A stretch of 5,398 nucleotides of DNA. Source: Betaproteobacteria bacterium (GTDB lineage: Bacteria; Pseudomonadota; Gammaproteobacteria; Burkholderiales; Casimicrobiaceae). Position numbers and translations under genes: made by a program. Below are positions 1-5,389 of the stretch, in pieces. The stretch covers positions 1 through 5,398 of the forward strand of contig VBCS01000186.1 of the NCBI GenBank assembly GCA_005888955.1, in the 5' to 3' direction. A model generated the notes under the pieces. The model was not told the DNA's origin, did not search any database, and saw only the letters and a program-made list of their open reading frames with translations. The first letter of the stretch is position 1. Each line of letters opens with the position of its first letter.

Positions 1-1
1 C

Positions 2-640
2 TACATCCTCGATCTGCCGACGGGGGCGGCCATGGTGACGGCGTTCGCGCTTTTTCTTGTGCTTGCGGGTATCGCCAAAGCACTCGTGCTCGTCGATGCC
101 GGTCGGCGACGGACCCATCTGCTTCACGCAGTCCGTACCGTCCTCGCGCTGGCTCTTGCGCTTGCGTTTGCGACGAGTCTCTGGCTGATCATCAATCCCG
201 CCTCCGATCAGCCGCTCGCCGCAACATTCGAGAGCGCGACGGGATTCGGTCCGGAACGATTCCTCAGCGCAAGCGAGCGCGATATCTACGAGAGCGCCGG
301 GCGCGATAGCGTACGCTTTCAAAACGAGGTCGACCGGCTGAATGCGAAGGAGCGGGCAGCGCGCTATCAGGGCGAACCACTATCCGACGAGGAAATACGG
401 CGCATTGCGTCGTATCAACAGAGTTTCAACGAGATGACGCGAGGCGAGCGGTTCGTGCAGGACGTGCTGCGGGCAAAAGCGCGAGCGCTCGAGCGCTGGT
501 TTGTCGGGTTGCCGGCGGCGATAATCAGCTTCGTGGGGCTCGGACTGCTCCTCCGTGCGTTCTGGAGGCATCGCTCTCCGGGAGGCAATATCGAGGAGCT
601 CGCCCGGACTAGGAATTCCGTTGTAATGACATCCGAATGA
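2..640 (+). CDS. C-terminal part of a probable ABC-3 family metal-ion transporter permease (5' end outside window)
   Basis: The frame is open from the left edge, so the gene starts upstream. The ATG at 32 is probably internal: there is no Shine-Dalgarno before it, and the preceding codons read YILDLPTGAA, which resembles the LDLPTG stretch near the last membrane helices of ZnuB/MntB-type ABC permeases. Of the 212 visible residues, hydrophobic segments run at about 11-30 and 43-65. A polar, charged stretch of about 100 residues follows, and a last hydrophobic helix lies at about 163-186 (WFVGLPAAIISFVGLGLLL). ABC-3 permeases normally end soon after the last core helices, so the charged domain plus extra helix is an extension. 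By family it would move Zn, Mn or Fe through the inner membrane with an ATPase and a binding protein, neither visible here. The stop overlaps the next start (ATGA). The family assignment rests on a short motif and topology; it could be another polytopic membrane protein. Confidence 0.6.
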   Translation, partial: YILDLPTGAAMVTAFALFLVLAGIAKALVLVDAGRRRTHLLHAVRTVLALALALAFATSLWLIINPASDQPLAATFESATGFGPERFLSASERDIYESAGRDSVRFQNEVDRLNAKERAARYQGEPLSDEEIRRIASYQQSFNEMTRGERFVQDVLRAKARALERWFVGLPAAIISFVGLGLLLRAFWRHRSPGGNIEELARTRNSVVMTSE

Positions 641-1639
641 GGACCGACGATCTTCGTATCAGCCGTGTGCGCCCCCTCCTGGCGCCCGCGATCCTCACCG
701 AAGAAATCCCCCTCACGACCCGGGCGAGCCAGTGCGTAACGACGGCGCGGCGCACGATCGAAGCCATAATCGACGGCCGCGACTCGCGCCTGTTCGCGGT
801 AATCGGACCGTGTTCGATTCATGACTCTAAGGCGGCGTTCGAATATGCGACCCGGTTGCATGCGCTGGCGGACGAGGTGGCCGAGCGCATCTTCAACCAT
901 CGGCTGGAAAGGCCTGATCAACGATCCGGACCTTGACGGCTCGTACCACATCAACAAAGGACTCCGCACGGCGCGCCGGCTTCTCGCGGATATTGCCGAG
1001 CTGGGCCTGCCGGTGGGCACGGAGTTTCTGGACACGACCCTGGGCCAGTTCTATACCGACCTGGTGAGCTGGGGGGCGATCGGCGCACGCACCGCGGAGA
1101 GCCAGGTTCACCGAGAGCTCGCATCGGGACTTTCGATGCCCGTGGGCATCAAGAACCGTACCGACGGCAATGTGCAAGTTGCGATCGACGCCATTCTGAC
1201 GTCGCGCCATCGGCATTTATTTCCGTCGTTGACCAAGGAAGGTGCGCCGGCGATCCTCGAGACCACGGGCAATCCCTACACGCATCTGGTGCTACGCGGC
1301 GGAACCGAGACGGGACCCAACTTCGGTCGCGAGGACGTTGCTCGCGCGCGAGCGCAGCTGCGTTCCGCGGGGCTGGCAGAATCGATCATGATCGATTGCA
1401 GTCACGGCAACAGCGAAAAGGATCCGGAACGCCAGCTCGCGGTGATCGACGATGTGCTTGCACAGCGCCTTGCCGGCGAATCGGCGCTCAAGGCCATCAT
1501 GATCGAAAGCCACCTCGTGGGCGGGCGGCAGTCGCTAGACGCGAACACTCTCATCTATGGCCAGAGCGTCACCGATGCCTGCCTCGGATTCGATGCTACC
1601 CGGCGCGCCCTCCAAGAGCTGGGGAACGGGCTGCGCTAG
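637..1639 (+). pseudogene. aroG: Class I DAHP synthase (AroG/AroF type), broken by a frameshifting internal deletion
   Basis: 3-Deoxy-D-arabino-heptulosonate-7-phosphate synthase condenses PEP and erythrose-4-phosphate, the first step of the shikimate pathway. The N-terminal part reads in one frame from ATG 637 (MRTDDLRI, matching the family's NDDLRI start) through VIGPCSIHD (Cys59) and EYATRLHAL to about nt 894. From about nt 896 homology resumes in the next frame with TIGWKGLINDPD and continues through GARTAESQVHRELASGL, GIKNRTDG, HLVLRGG, MIDCSHGNS, MIESHLVGG and SVTDACLG to the stop at 1637-1639. Between them the expected VMRVYFEKPRT block, about 12 codons with the active-site Arg and Lys of the KPRT loop, is absent; about 35 nt seem lost. 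The other recognisable active-site blocks are present. As written the first frame ends after 99 residues (stop 934-936). The start overlaps the upstream permease stop, suggesting co-transcription. No second lesion is visible, so the break is recent or an artefact. aroG versus aroF is not resolved. Confidence 0.88.
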
Positions 1640-1644
1640 AAAAT

Positions 1645-1660
1645 TTGTGACCGTTCACAA
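1645..1660. repeat. Near-perfect inverted repeat after the DAHP synthase gene
   Basis: TTGTGA and TCACAA face each other across four bases. A second AT-rich inverted repeat, CAATAA-TTG-TTATTG, follows at 1658-1672 and overlaps it. The first could be a regulator site or a weak transcript-end hairpin, but no T-run follows, so it is not a convincing intrinsic terminator. It lies upstream of the marR promoter. Function is unknown. Confidence 0.35.
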
Positions 1661-1707
1661 TAATTGTTATTGAAAAACATAACACTACATATAATGCAAC
1701 AAAAGCC

Positions 1708-1735
1708 TTGACAATTACTGCTTAGGCAATATAAT
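1708..1735 (+). promoter_or_regulatory. Consensus sigma-70 promoter for the marR/efflux operon
   Basis: A perfect -35 hexamer TTGACA (1708-1713) and a perfect -10 hexamer TATAAT (1730-1735) are separated by 16 bp. They lie in the only AT-rich stretch of the window, with a strong ribosome binding site and the marR ATG starting 32 bases after the -10. Transcription would begin near 1741-1743, leaving a leader of about 25 nt. A promoter this close to consensus usually needs a repressor, which fits the palindrome in its spacer. Another TATAAT occurs at 1690-1695 but has no well-spaced -35 box. Confidence 0.85.
1715..1731. promoter_or_regulatory. Operator 1: palindrome within the marR promoter, likely MarR binding site
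   Basis: The core TGCTTAGGCA (1719-1728) is a palindrome with one mismatched pair, and flanking TA bases at 1716-1717 and 1730-1731 extend the symmetry. It fills the spacer and touches the -10 box, so a bound dimer would block RNA polymerase. Almost the same sequence (ACTGC-Y-TAGGCA) recurs at 2193-2204, directly after the regulator gene. Recurrence on both sides of marR is the main evidence. MarR proteins typically bind such 16-20 bp palindromes and repress their own operon. Confidence 0.75.
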
Positions 1736-1751
1736 ACATTCCAAGGTACTT

Positions 1752-1760
1752 GGAGGAGGT
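1752..1760 (+). promoter_or_regulatory. Strong ribosome binding site that fixes the marR start
   Basis: GGAGGAGGT lies eight bases before the ATG at 1768 (measured from the GGAGG at 1755-1759). This rules out the in-frame TTG at 1750, which overlaps the site itself. Confidence 0.85.
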
Positions 1761-1767
1761 ACTACCC

Positions 1768-2175
1768 ATGACAGGAATTGCCGAACCGAAGACCGAGATC
1801 TACGACCCGAAGACCTTCGACCCGAAGACGGGGATCGGCGGTCTGGTCGCGCGGGTACGCGTCAAATTGTTCGAAGCGCTGGACGAAGAGCTCGCGCCTT
1901 TCGATATCACTGCCGCGCAGTACGTGATCCTGGTGAACCTGGCGACCGGCGTGGACTCCGCATCCGGGTTATGCAAGGGCGTGTCGTACGACCCGGGAGC
2001 GATGACGCGGATGATCGATAGGCTGGAGCGCAAGGGGCTCGTGCGCCGCGTCCGTAGCCCGGAGGACCGTCGCGTCGTGAACCTCGCAGCGACGAATCGA
2101 AGGCTAAGAGGTTTTACCAAGGCCGAAGCGCAGCAACTCGAGCGCTTGCTGCAGCGAATGCTGGCCAACGATTGA
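1768..2175 (+). CDS. MarR-family transcriptional regulator with a probable in-frame internal deletion
   Basis: The 135-residue protein has a MarR-type winged helix-turn-helix: the ITAAQYVIL helix (47-55), the recognition helix region YDPGAMTRMIDRLERKGL (74-91) and the wing with RSPEDRRVVNL (96-106), a MarR signature. MarR proteins are dimeric repressors released by small phenolic or lipophilic ligands. This type often sits before EmrAB-like efflux operons in Burkholderiales, as here. Family members are usually about 150-160 residues. After VNLAAT (109) the sequence jumps to NRRLRGFTKAE (from 110), where homologues carry about 18 more residues (a GRALYP-like stretch and a long helix). The frame is kept, but a helix that joins the DNA-binding lobe to the dimer interface would be cut, so function is doubtful. 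The N-terminus has a repeated PKT motif (8-10, 14-16, 19-21). It is probably autoregulated through operators on both sides. Family call is firm; the deletion is inferred from remembered homologues. Confidence 0.9.
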   Translation: MTGIAEPKTEIYDPKTFDPKTGIGGLVARVRVKLFEALDEELAPFDITAAQYVILVNLATGVDSASGLCKGVSYDPGAMTRMIDRLERKGLVRRVRSPEDRRVVNLAATNRRLRGFTKAEAQQLERLLQRMLAND

Positions 2176-2190
2176 TTTTTTTTGTACAGA

Positions 2191-2205
2191 TAACTGCCTA
2201 GGCAC
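2191..2205. promoter_or_regulatory. Operator 2: perfect palindrome between marR and the efflux genes
   Basis: TGCCTAGGCA (2195-2204) is a perfect 10-bp palindrome preceded by AAC, matching operator 1 at 11 of 12 positions from the shared ACTGC onward. It lies 15-29 bases after the marR stop and about 46 bases before the next start. The centres of the two operators are about 476 bp apart. No good -35/-10 pair is visible around it (TTGTAC at 2182 lacks a matching -10), so it may act as a second binding site or roadblock, or control a weak internal promoter. Confidence 0.65.
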
Positions 2206-2250
2206 CGTCAGCCATGGCAGCAATAGAGGAAGAAGAAGGCGGAACAAGCG

Positions 2251-2412
2251 ATGAAAAATTCATGGATCGTGTGGATCGTCGGTCAGCTGCGCAATCTGGG
2301 GCCCTATCTCGCGGTGGAATTGATCCTGCCGGGCGGCTCCCTGCTGGCGTTGCTCCTATGGCTTTATCGCCACCGGCCCGTGACCCACGGTCGCGGAGGG
2401 GCGCAGATATGA
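2251..2412 (+). CDS. Small membrane protein of the efflux operon (53 aa)
   Basis: ATG 2251 to TGA 2410-2412 encodes 53 residues. The first part (WIVWIVGQLRNLGPYLAVEL) is amphipathic. It is followed by LILPGGSLLALLLWLYRHR, a single membrane helix (about 24-39) ending in a basic, Gly-rich tail. A purine-rich stretch with GAAGG (2235-2239) lies about 11 bases upstream as a modest ribosome binding site. I recall similar short proteins with a GQLRNLGPY...LPGGSLLALLLW pattern next to emrAB-type genes in betaproteobacteria, but have no assigned function for them. A longer overlapping frame from 2214 is compositionally poor and is not favoured. The position between MarR and the outer membrane factor suggests a helper role in pump assembly, which is inference. 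Confidence 0.72.
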   Translation: MKNSWIVWIVGQLRNLGPYLAVELILPGGSLLALLLWLYRHRPVTHGRGGAQI

Positions 2413-2413
2413 G

Positions 2414-2490
2414 CGCCGCCGGGCCGTCCCAAGGCGCTCGTTACGCCCCCTTGGGGGGCAGCGCAGCAGCGGCAGCCGCAAGCGTGGGGG
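2414..2490. repeat. GC-rich hairpin repeat element, Burkholderiales-type intergenic repeat
   Basis: The spacer between the small membrane gene and the outer membrane factor gene is almost filled by a GC-rich element. It starts with a GCCGGGCCGTCCCAAGGCG stretch, has a tight hairpin GCCCCC-TTG-GGGGGC (2445-2459), a CAGC/GGCAGC-rich arm and ends in GCGTGGGGG. This matches my memory of a repeat scattered through Comamonadaceae and related genomes, often just before start codons. No second copy is present in the window, so the repeat status rests on memory. The terminal G-run lies seven bases before the next ATG and may double as its ribosome binding site. Confidence 0.6.
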
Positions 2491-2497
2491 TACACCA

Positions 2498-3867
2498 ATG
2501 AGCGCCCGGCTCGGACCGATCGCAGGTTTGTTGACGGCCATTCTGCTCGCCGCAGGCTGCGCGAGCACGAGTGGACTGTCGACGCAAGCGACACTGAAAA
2601 ACGCGGACGCGCTCGCCGCCGAGAAGTCGCTTGCCGGCACGGCCGCACGGACAGCCCGACGCTGAAGATCGCCGCGGCGAGGGCGCGCAAGGCGCTCGCG
2701 TTTGCCGATACCGCCCGCTCGTCACTGTATCCGCGCGTCGATGCCGACCTGGAGATCACCCGCGAGCGTTTCAGCGGGAAAGGTGAGGTGCCTCCGCCGC
2801 TTGCCGGGAGCTGGAGCACGCTGCACCAGCTGCAGGCAACGTTGAACTGGGAGCTGGACTTCTGGGGCAAGAACCGGGCGGCCTACGAAAGCGCACTTGG
2901 GCAAGCCAGAGCGACCGCGGTCGACGCGTATGCGGCGCGGCTTGCGCTGTCGACGAACGTCGCCCGGGCCTACGTTCAATTGCAGCGCGCGTATCTGCAG
3001 CTCGACGTTGCCGAAGCGACGCTTAGCGAGCGCGAGCAGATCTATGCGTTGACGCGGGACCGCAATGCCGCGGGAATCGACTCGCGCCTGGAATTGAAGC
3101 AGGCCGAATCGGCGCTACCCGCGACGCGCGAGCAGATCGCGCAACTGCAGGAAACGATTCAGCTCACGCGCAATCAGCTCGCCGCCTTGCTGGGCCAGGG
3201 GCCGGATCGCGGACTCGCAATCAATCGGCCAGTGGCCACGGCGCTGGCGCCGGTCGCGCTGCCGTCGGTGCTGCCCGCTGAACTGCTCGGTCGCCGGCCG
3301 GACCTCATCGCGCAGCGCGCCCGCGTCGAAGCCGCCCAAAAGGACATCGCCTCGGCCAAGGCGGAGTTCTATCCCAACGTGAATCTGATCGCCTTCGTCG
3401 GCTTGCAGAGCCTGGGCGGCGCCGGCTTTCTTTCCGCTGCCAGCCGCATGATGGGCTTCGGCCCGGCGGCAAGTTTGCCGATCTTCGATGCCGGGAGGCT
3501 GCGCGCCAACCTGGCCGGCAGGAACGCGGATTACGACATCGCGGTCGAGCAGTACAACCAGACGCTTGCCGACGCAATGCGAGACGTCGTCGATCAGCTC
3601 GCGTCTCACCAAAGCGTCGACGAGCAGCGTAGGCAGCAGCTGCAGGCGCAGGCGACCGCGCAGGAAGCCTACGACCTCGCGCTCCTGCGTTATCGCGAGG
3701 GCATCGGCAACTATCTGCAGGTGCTGAGCGCCGAGACGCCGTTGCTCGCGCAACAGAGCCTCGACGCCGACCTGCGCTCGCGTCAACTCGCGCTCGAGAT
3801 CGATCTCGTGCGTGCGCTTGGCGGTGGATTCGATGAAGCAGCCCTGTCGGTCGCGGCCGCGCATTGA
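2498..3867 (+). pseudogene. Outer membrane factor lipoprotein (OprM/NodT family) of the efflux pump, frameshifted by an internal deletion
   Basis: This is the TolC-like outer membrane channel of a tripartite pump. ATG 2498 opens a lipoprotein signal peptide (ILLAAGC, lipid-attached Cys21) and reads to KSLAGTAA; this frame stops at 2663-2665 after 55 residues. From about 2650 a different frame carries the rest: DSPTLKIAAARARKALA, then LNWELDFWGKNRAAYES, GRRPDLIAQRARVEAAQKD, SLPIFDAGRLRANLAGR and LLRYREGIGNYLQVLSAET, ending at 3865-3867. These are typical of the OEP repeats, and the downstream part (about 405 residues) looks complete. The piece normally between them, with a WP..DWW..YGDPQLD..I.EAL pattern, is missing: roughly 80-90 nt lost near 2640-2650, shifting the frame. 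Family members are about 480-500 residues; the two parts give about 455. If translation restarted at ATG 2788 the product would lack its signal peptide, so no exported channel is expected. Confidence 0.88.
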
Positions 3868-3879
3868 AGCAGATGAAAG

Positions 3880-3914
3880 AGAACGGAGGAATATCGAAAA
3901 AGAACGGAGCAATA
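3880..3914 (+). repeat. Duplicated Shine-Dalgarno segment before the 83-aa gene
   Basis: AGAACGGAGGAATA (3880-3893) and AGAACGGAGCAATA (3901-3914) are direct repeats, 13 of 14 bases identical, spaced 21 bases apart. The second copy puts GGAG seven bases before the ATG at 3917. The first puts a better GGAGG in the same leader but has no ATG at normal distance. It looks like a small local duplication of a ribosome binding site. A 15-codon frame (ATG 3873 to TGA 3918-3920) runs through both copies and overlaps the next start by ATGA. Confidence 0.6.
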
Positions 3915-3916
3915 CC

Positions 3917-4168
3917 ATGACTATGCTATGTGATACCTGCAACTCCAACGGCCGAGCGCGAGCCGCACTCGCGCGATTGTTGCGGCGTGGCGCGGTGAGC
4001 GTCGCCATCGTCGCGGCCGCGATCGCTATCGTGCTCGGCGAATCCTGGGTCATCGAATGGGCGCCGCAGGTCCTGGCCGCGCATGGCCCGACTCCGAGCG
4101 CGAAACCCGTCCGCGACCTGGCTGCGGTGTTGGCGAGCGATGTGCTGCCGATCGCCGTCCTGCACTGA
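3917..4168 (+). CDS. Hypothetical small membrane-anchored protein (83 aa)
   Basis: I do not recognise this family. ATG 3917 has GGAG seven bases upstream, and an in-frame ATG follows two codons later. The N-terminus has a CDTC pair (Cys5, Cys8) and a basic stretch with several Arg (12-24). A hydrophobic helix follows at about 26-41 (VSVAIVAAAIAIVLG), then a moderately polar tail ending in DVLPIAVLH. The positive-inside pattern suggests one membrane helix with the C-terminus in the periplasm; an uncleaved or cleaved signal sequence is also possible. It lies 49 bases after the outer membrane factor and 32 bases before the EmrA-like gene, so it is probably in the same transcript. An overlapping frame on the other strand is less likely given the ribosome binding site here. 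It may be an accessory peptide of the pump; that role is inferred from position only. Confidence 0.6.
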   Translation: MTMLCDTCNSNGRARAALARLLRRGAVSVAIVAAAIAIVLGESWVIEWAPQVLAAHGPTPSAKPVRDLAAVLASDVLPIAVLH

Positions 4169-4200
4169 CAGCCAGAATCGCTTCACACAAGGAATTCATC

Positions 4201-5389
4201 ATGAGCGAATCAACGCAAGCTTCCCCCTCTACAGCGCCGACGCAGCGCAAGCGCTGGCTTTTGATCGTCGTCGGTGCGTTTGCCGCTCTCGGCATCGCCT
4301 GCGGGATCTACTGGGCGCTCGCCTTGCGCCACGTGCAATCGACCGACGACGCCTACGTCAACGGCAACGTGGTTCAGATCACACCGCAGATCTCCGGGAC
4401 GGTGGTCGCCATCGGCGCCGACGACACCCAGTTCGTCACGGCGGGACGTACGCTGGTGCAGCTCGATCAGGCGGATGCCAAGGTTGCGCTCGACCAGGCA
4501 GACGCGCAGCTCGCCAAGACGGTGCGTGAGGTCCGCAGCCTGTTCGCGACGTCGGCGCAATTGCAGGCGACAGTTGCCATGCGGCAATCGGATCTCGCCA
4601 AGGCCAATGAGGACCTTGCGCGCCGCGAACGTCTGGCGAGCTCGGGCGCGGTTTCCGGCGAGGAGCGACAGCACGCGCGCGACGCAGCCAACAGTGCGCG
4701 GGCGGCCTTGCTCGCGGCGCAGCAGGAGCTGGAAGCGAACCGTGCGCGTGTCGATCGCACGACCGTCGACAATCACCCCGATGTGCGTAATGCCGCCGCT
4801 CGCGTCCGCGATGCCTATCTCACGTATTCGCGCACCGCTTTGCCCGCGCCGGTGTCGGGCTTCGTCGCCAAGCGCGCAGTTCAGCTCGGGCAGCGAGTCG
4901 CCCCGGGTGCTCCCCTGATGGCGATCGTTCCGCTCGATCAGGTGTGGGTCGACGCGAATTTCAAGGAGCCGCAACTTGCCGGGATGCGCGTGGGGCAACC
5001 CGTAAAGCTCACCGCCGACCTCTACGGTGGCAAGGTCGTATATCACGGCAAGGTGGCCGGCTTCGGCGCCGGCACGGGTTCGGCCTTCGCGCTGCTGCCG
5101 GCGCAAAACGCGACCGGCAACTGGATCAAGATCGTGCAACGCGTGCCGGTGCGCATTGCGCTCGACGCGGCTACCGCTCGTGCAAAGCGCGCCGACTTAT
5201 GCAACCGACGTCTTCCATTCGCAGGACCAGCTTGCGAACGAACGGGTGAGGGCGATTATCGCGGCCAACGAGGCGGGTGCAGCGCGCCTGGCGCGCAGCG
5301 AGGGCTCCGGTCCTGGAGCTGTGTCGAACGGCTTGGCTGGAATCGGTTCCGTGAAGCCTGCGGTCGCCGTCCGCGGCAACATGATGTAA
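4201..5389 (+). pseudogene. emrA: EmrA-like membrane fusion protein (HlyD family), frameshifted by an internal deletion near the C-terminus
   Basis: This is the periplasmic adaptor that links an MFS pump (EmrB type) to the outer membrane channel. ATG 4201 has AAGGA seven bases upstream. Residues 19-42 form the inner-membrane anchor, followed by the hallmark RHVQSTDDAYVNGN (43-56) and the first lipoyl half. A coiled-coil hairpin follows at about 90-185, then the second lipoyl half (APVSGFVAKRAVQLGQRV, from 216), WVDANFKEPQL (249-259) and GTGSAFALLPAQNATGNW (291-308) up to VPVRIALD (322, nt 5166). Homologues continue with a HPLRIGLS..VTVDT block that is absent. In the next frame the tail resumes with LPLVQSAPTYATDVF and DQLANERVRAIIAANEAG to the TAA at 5387-5389. 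About 75-80 nt seem lost, with a frameshift. The first frame stays open to the window end, so a ribosome would make a protein with a wrong tail. An emrB gene should follow to the right. Gene identity is firm; the lost length is an estimate. Confidence 0.88.

Noticed and set aside
885..940. Programmed ribosomal frameshift in the DAHP synthase gene
   Set aside because: No slippery heptamer is evident, and conserved catalytic residues are absent in every frame, so shifting could not restore the enzyme.
1646..1659. CRP-like site TGTGA...TCACA
   Set aside because: The half-sites are separated by four bases, not the six needed by CRP/FNR-type dimers.
1750..1767. TTG start giving a six-residue longer MarR
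   Set aside because: The TTG overlaps the GGAGGAGGT ribosome binding site; ATG 1768 is at ideal spacing from it.
2150..2183. Possible intrinsic terminator after marR (CAGC-GAAT-GCTG followed by a T-run)
   Set aside because: The 4-bp stem is weak and separated from the T-run by about 12 bases, and the downstream operon order argues for read-through.
2182..2210. Second promoter around operator 2
   Set aside because: TTGTAC at 2182 has no -10 at 16-18 bases (the sequence there is GC-rich), so I do not call one.
2214..2501. 95-residue frame on + strand starting MAAIEEEEGG
   Set aside because: It overlaps the better 53-aa membrane protein in another frame, runs through the GC-rich hairpin repeat, and has low-complexity, Ala/Gly/Arg-rich sequence without domain features.
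3115..4053. 312-residue frame on the - strand
   Set aside because: It is antisense to the clearly homologous outer membrane factor and the 83-aa gene. Its sequence is Arg-rich and of random character, typical of a mirror frame in GC-rich DNA.
4274..4918. 214-residue + strand frame rich in Arg and Ser
   Set aside because: It is a shifted frame of the EmrA-like gene with biased composition and no recognisable motif.
4210..5139. 309-residue frame on the - strand
   Set aside because: It is antisense to the EmrA-like gene, which has unmistakable family motifs along this entire stretch.
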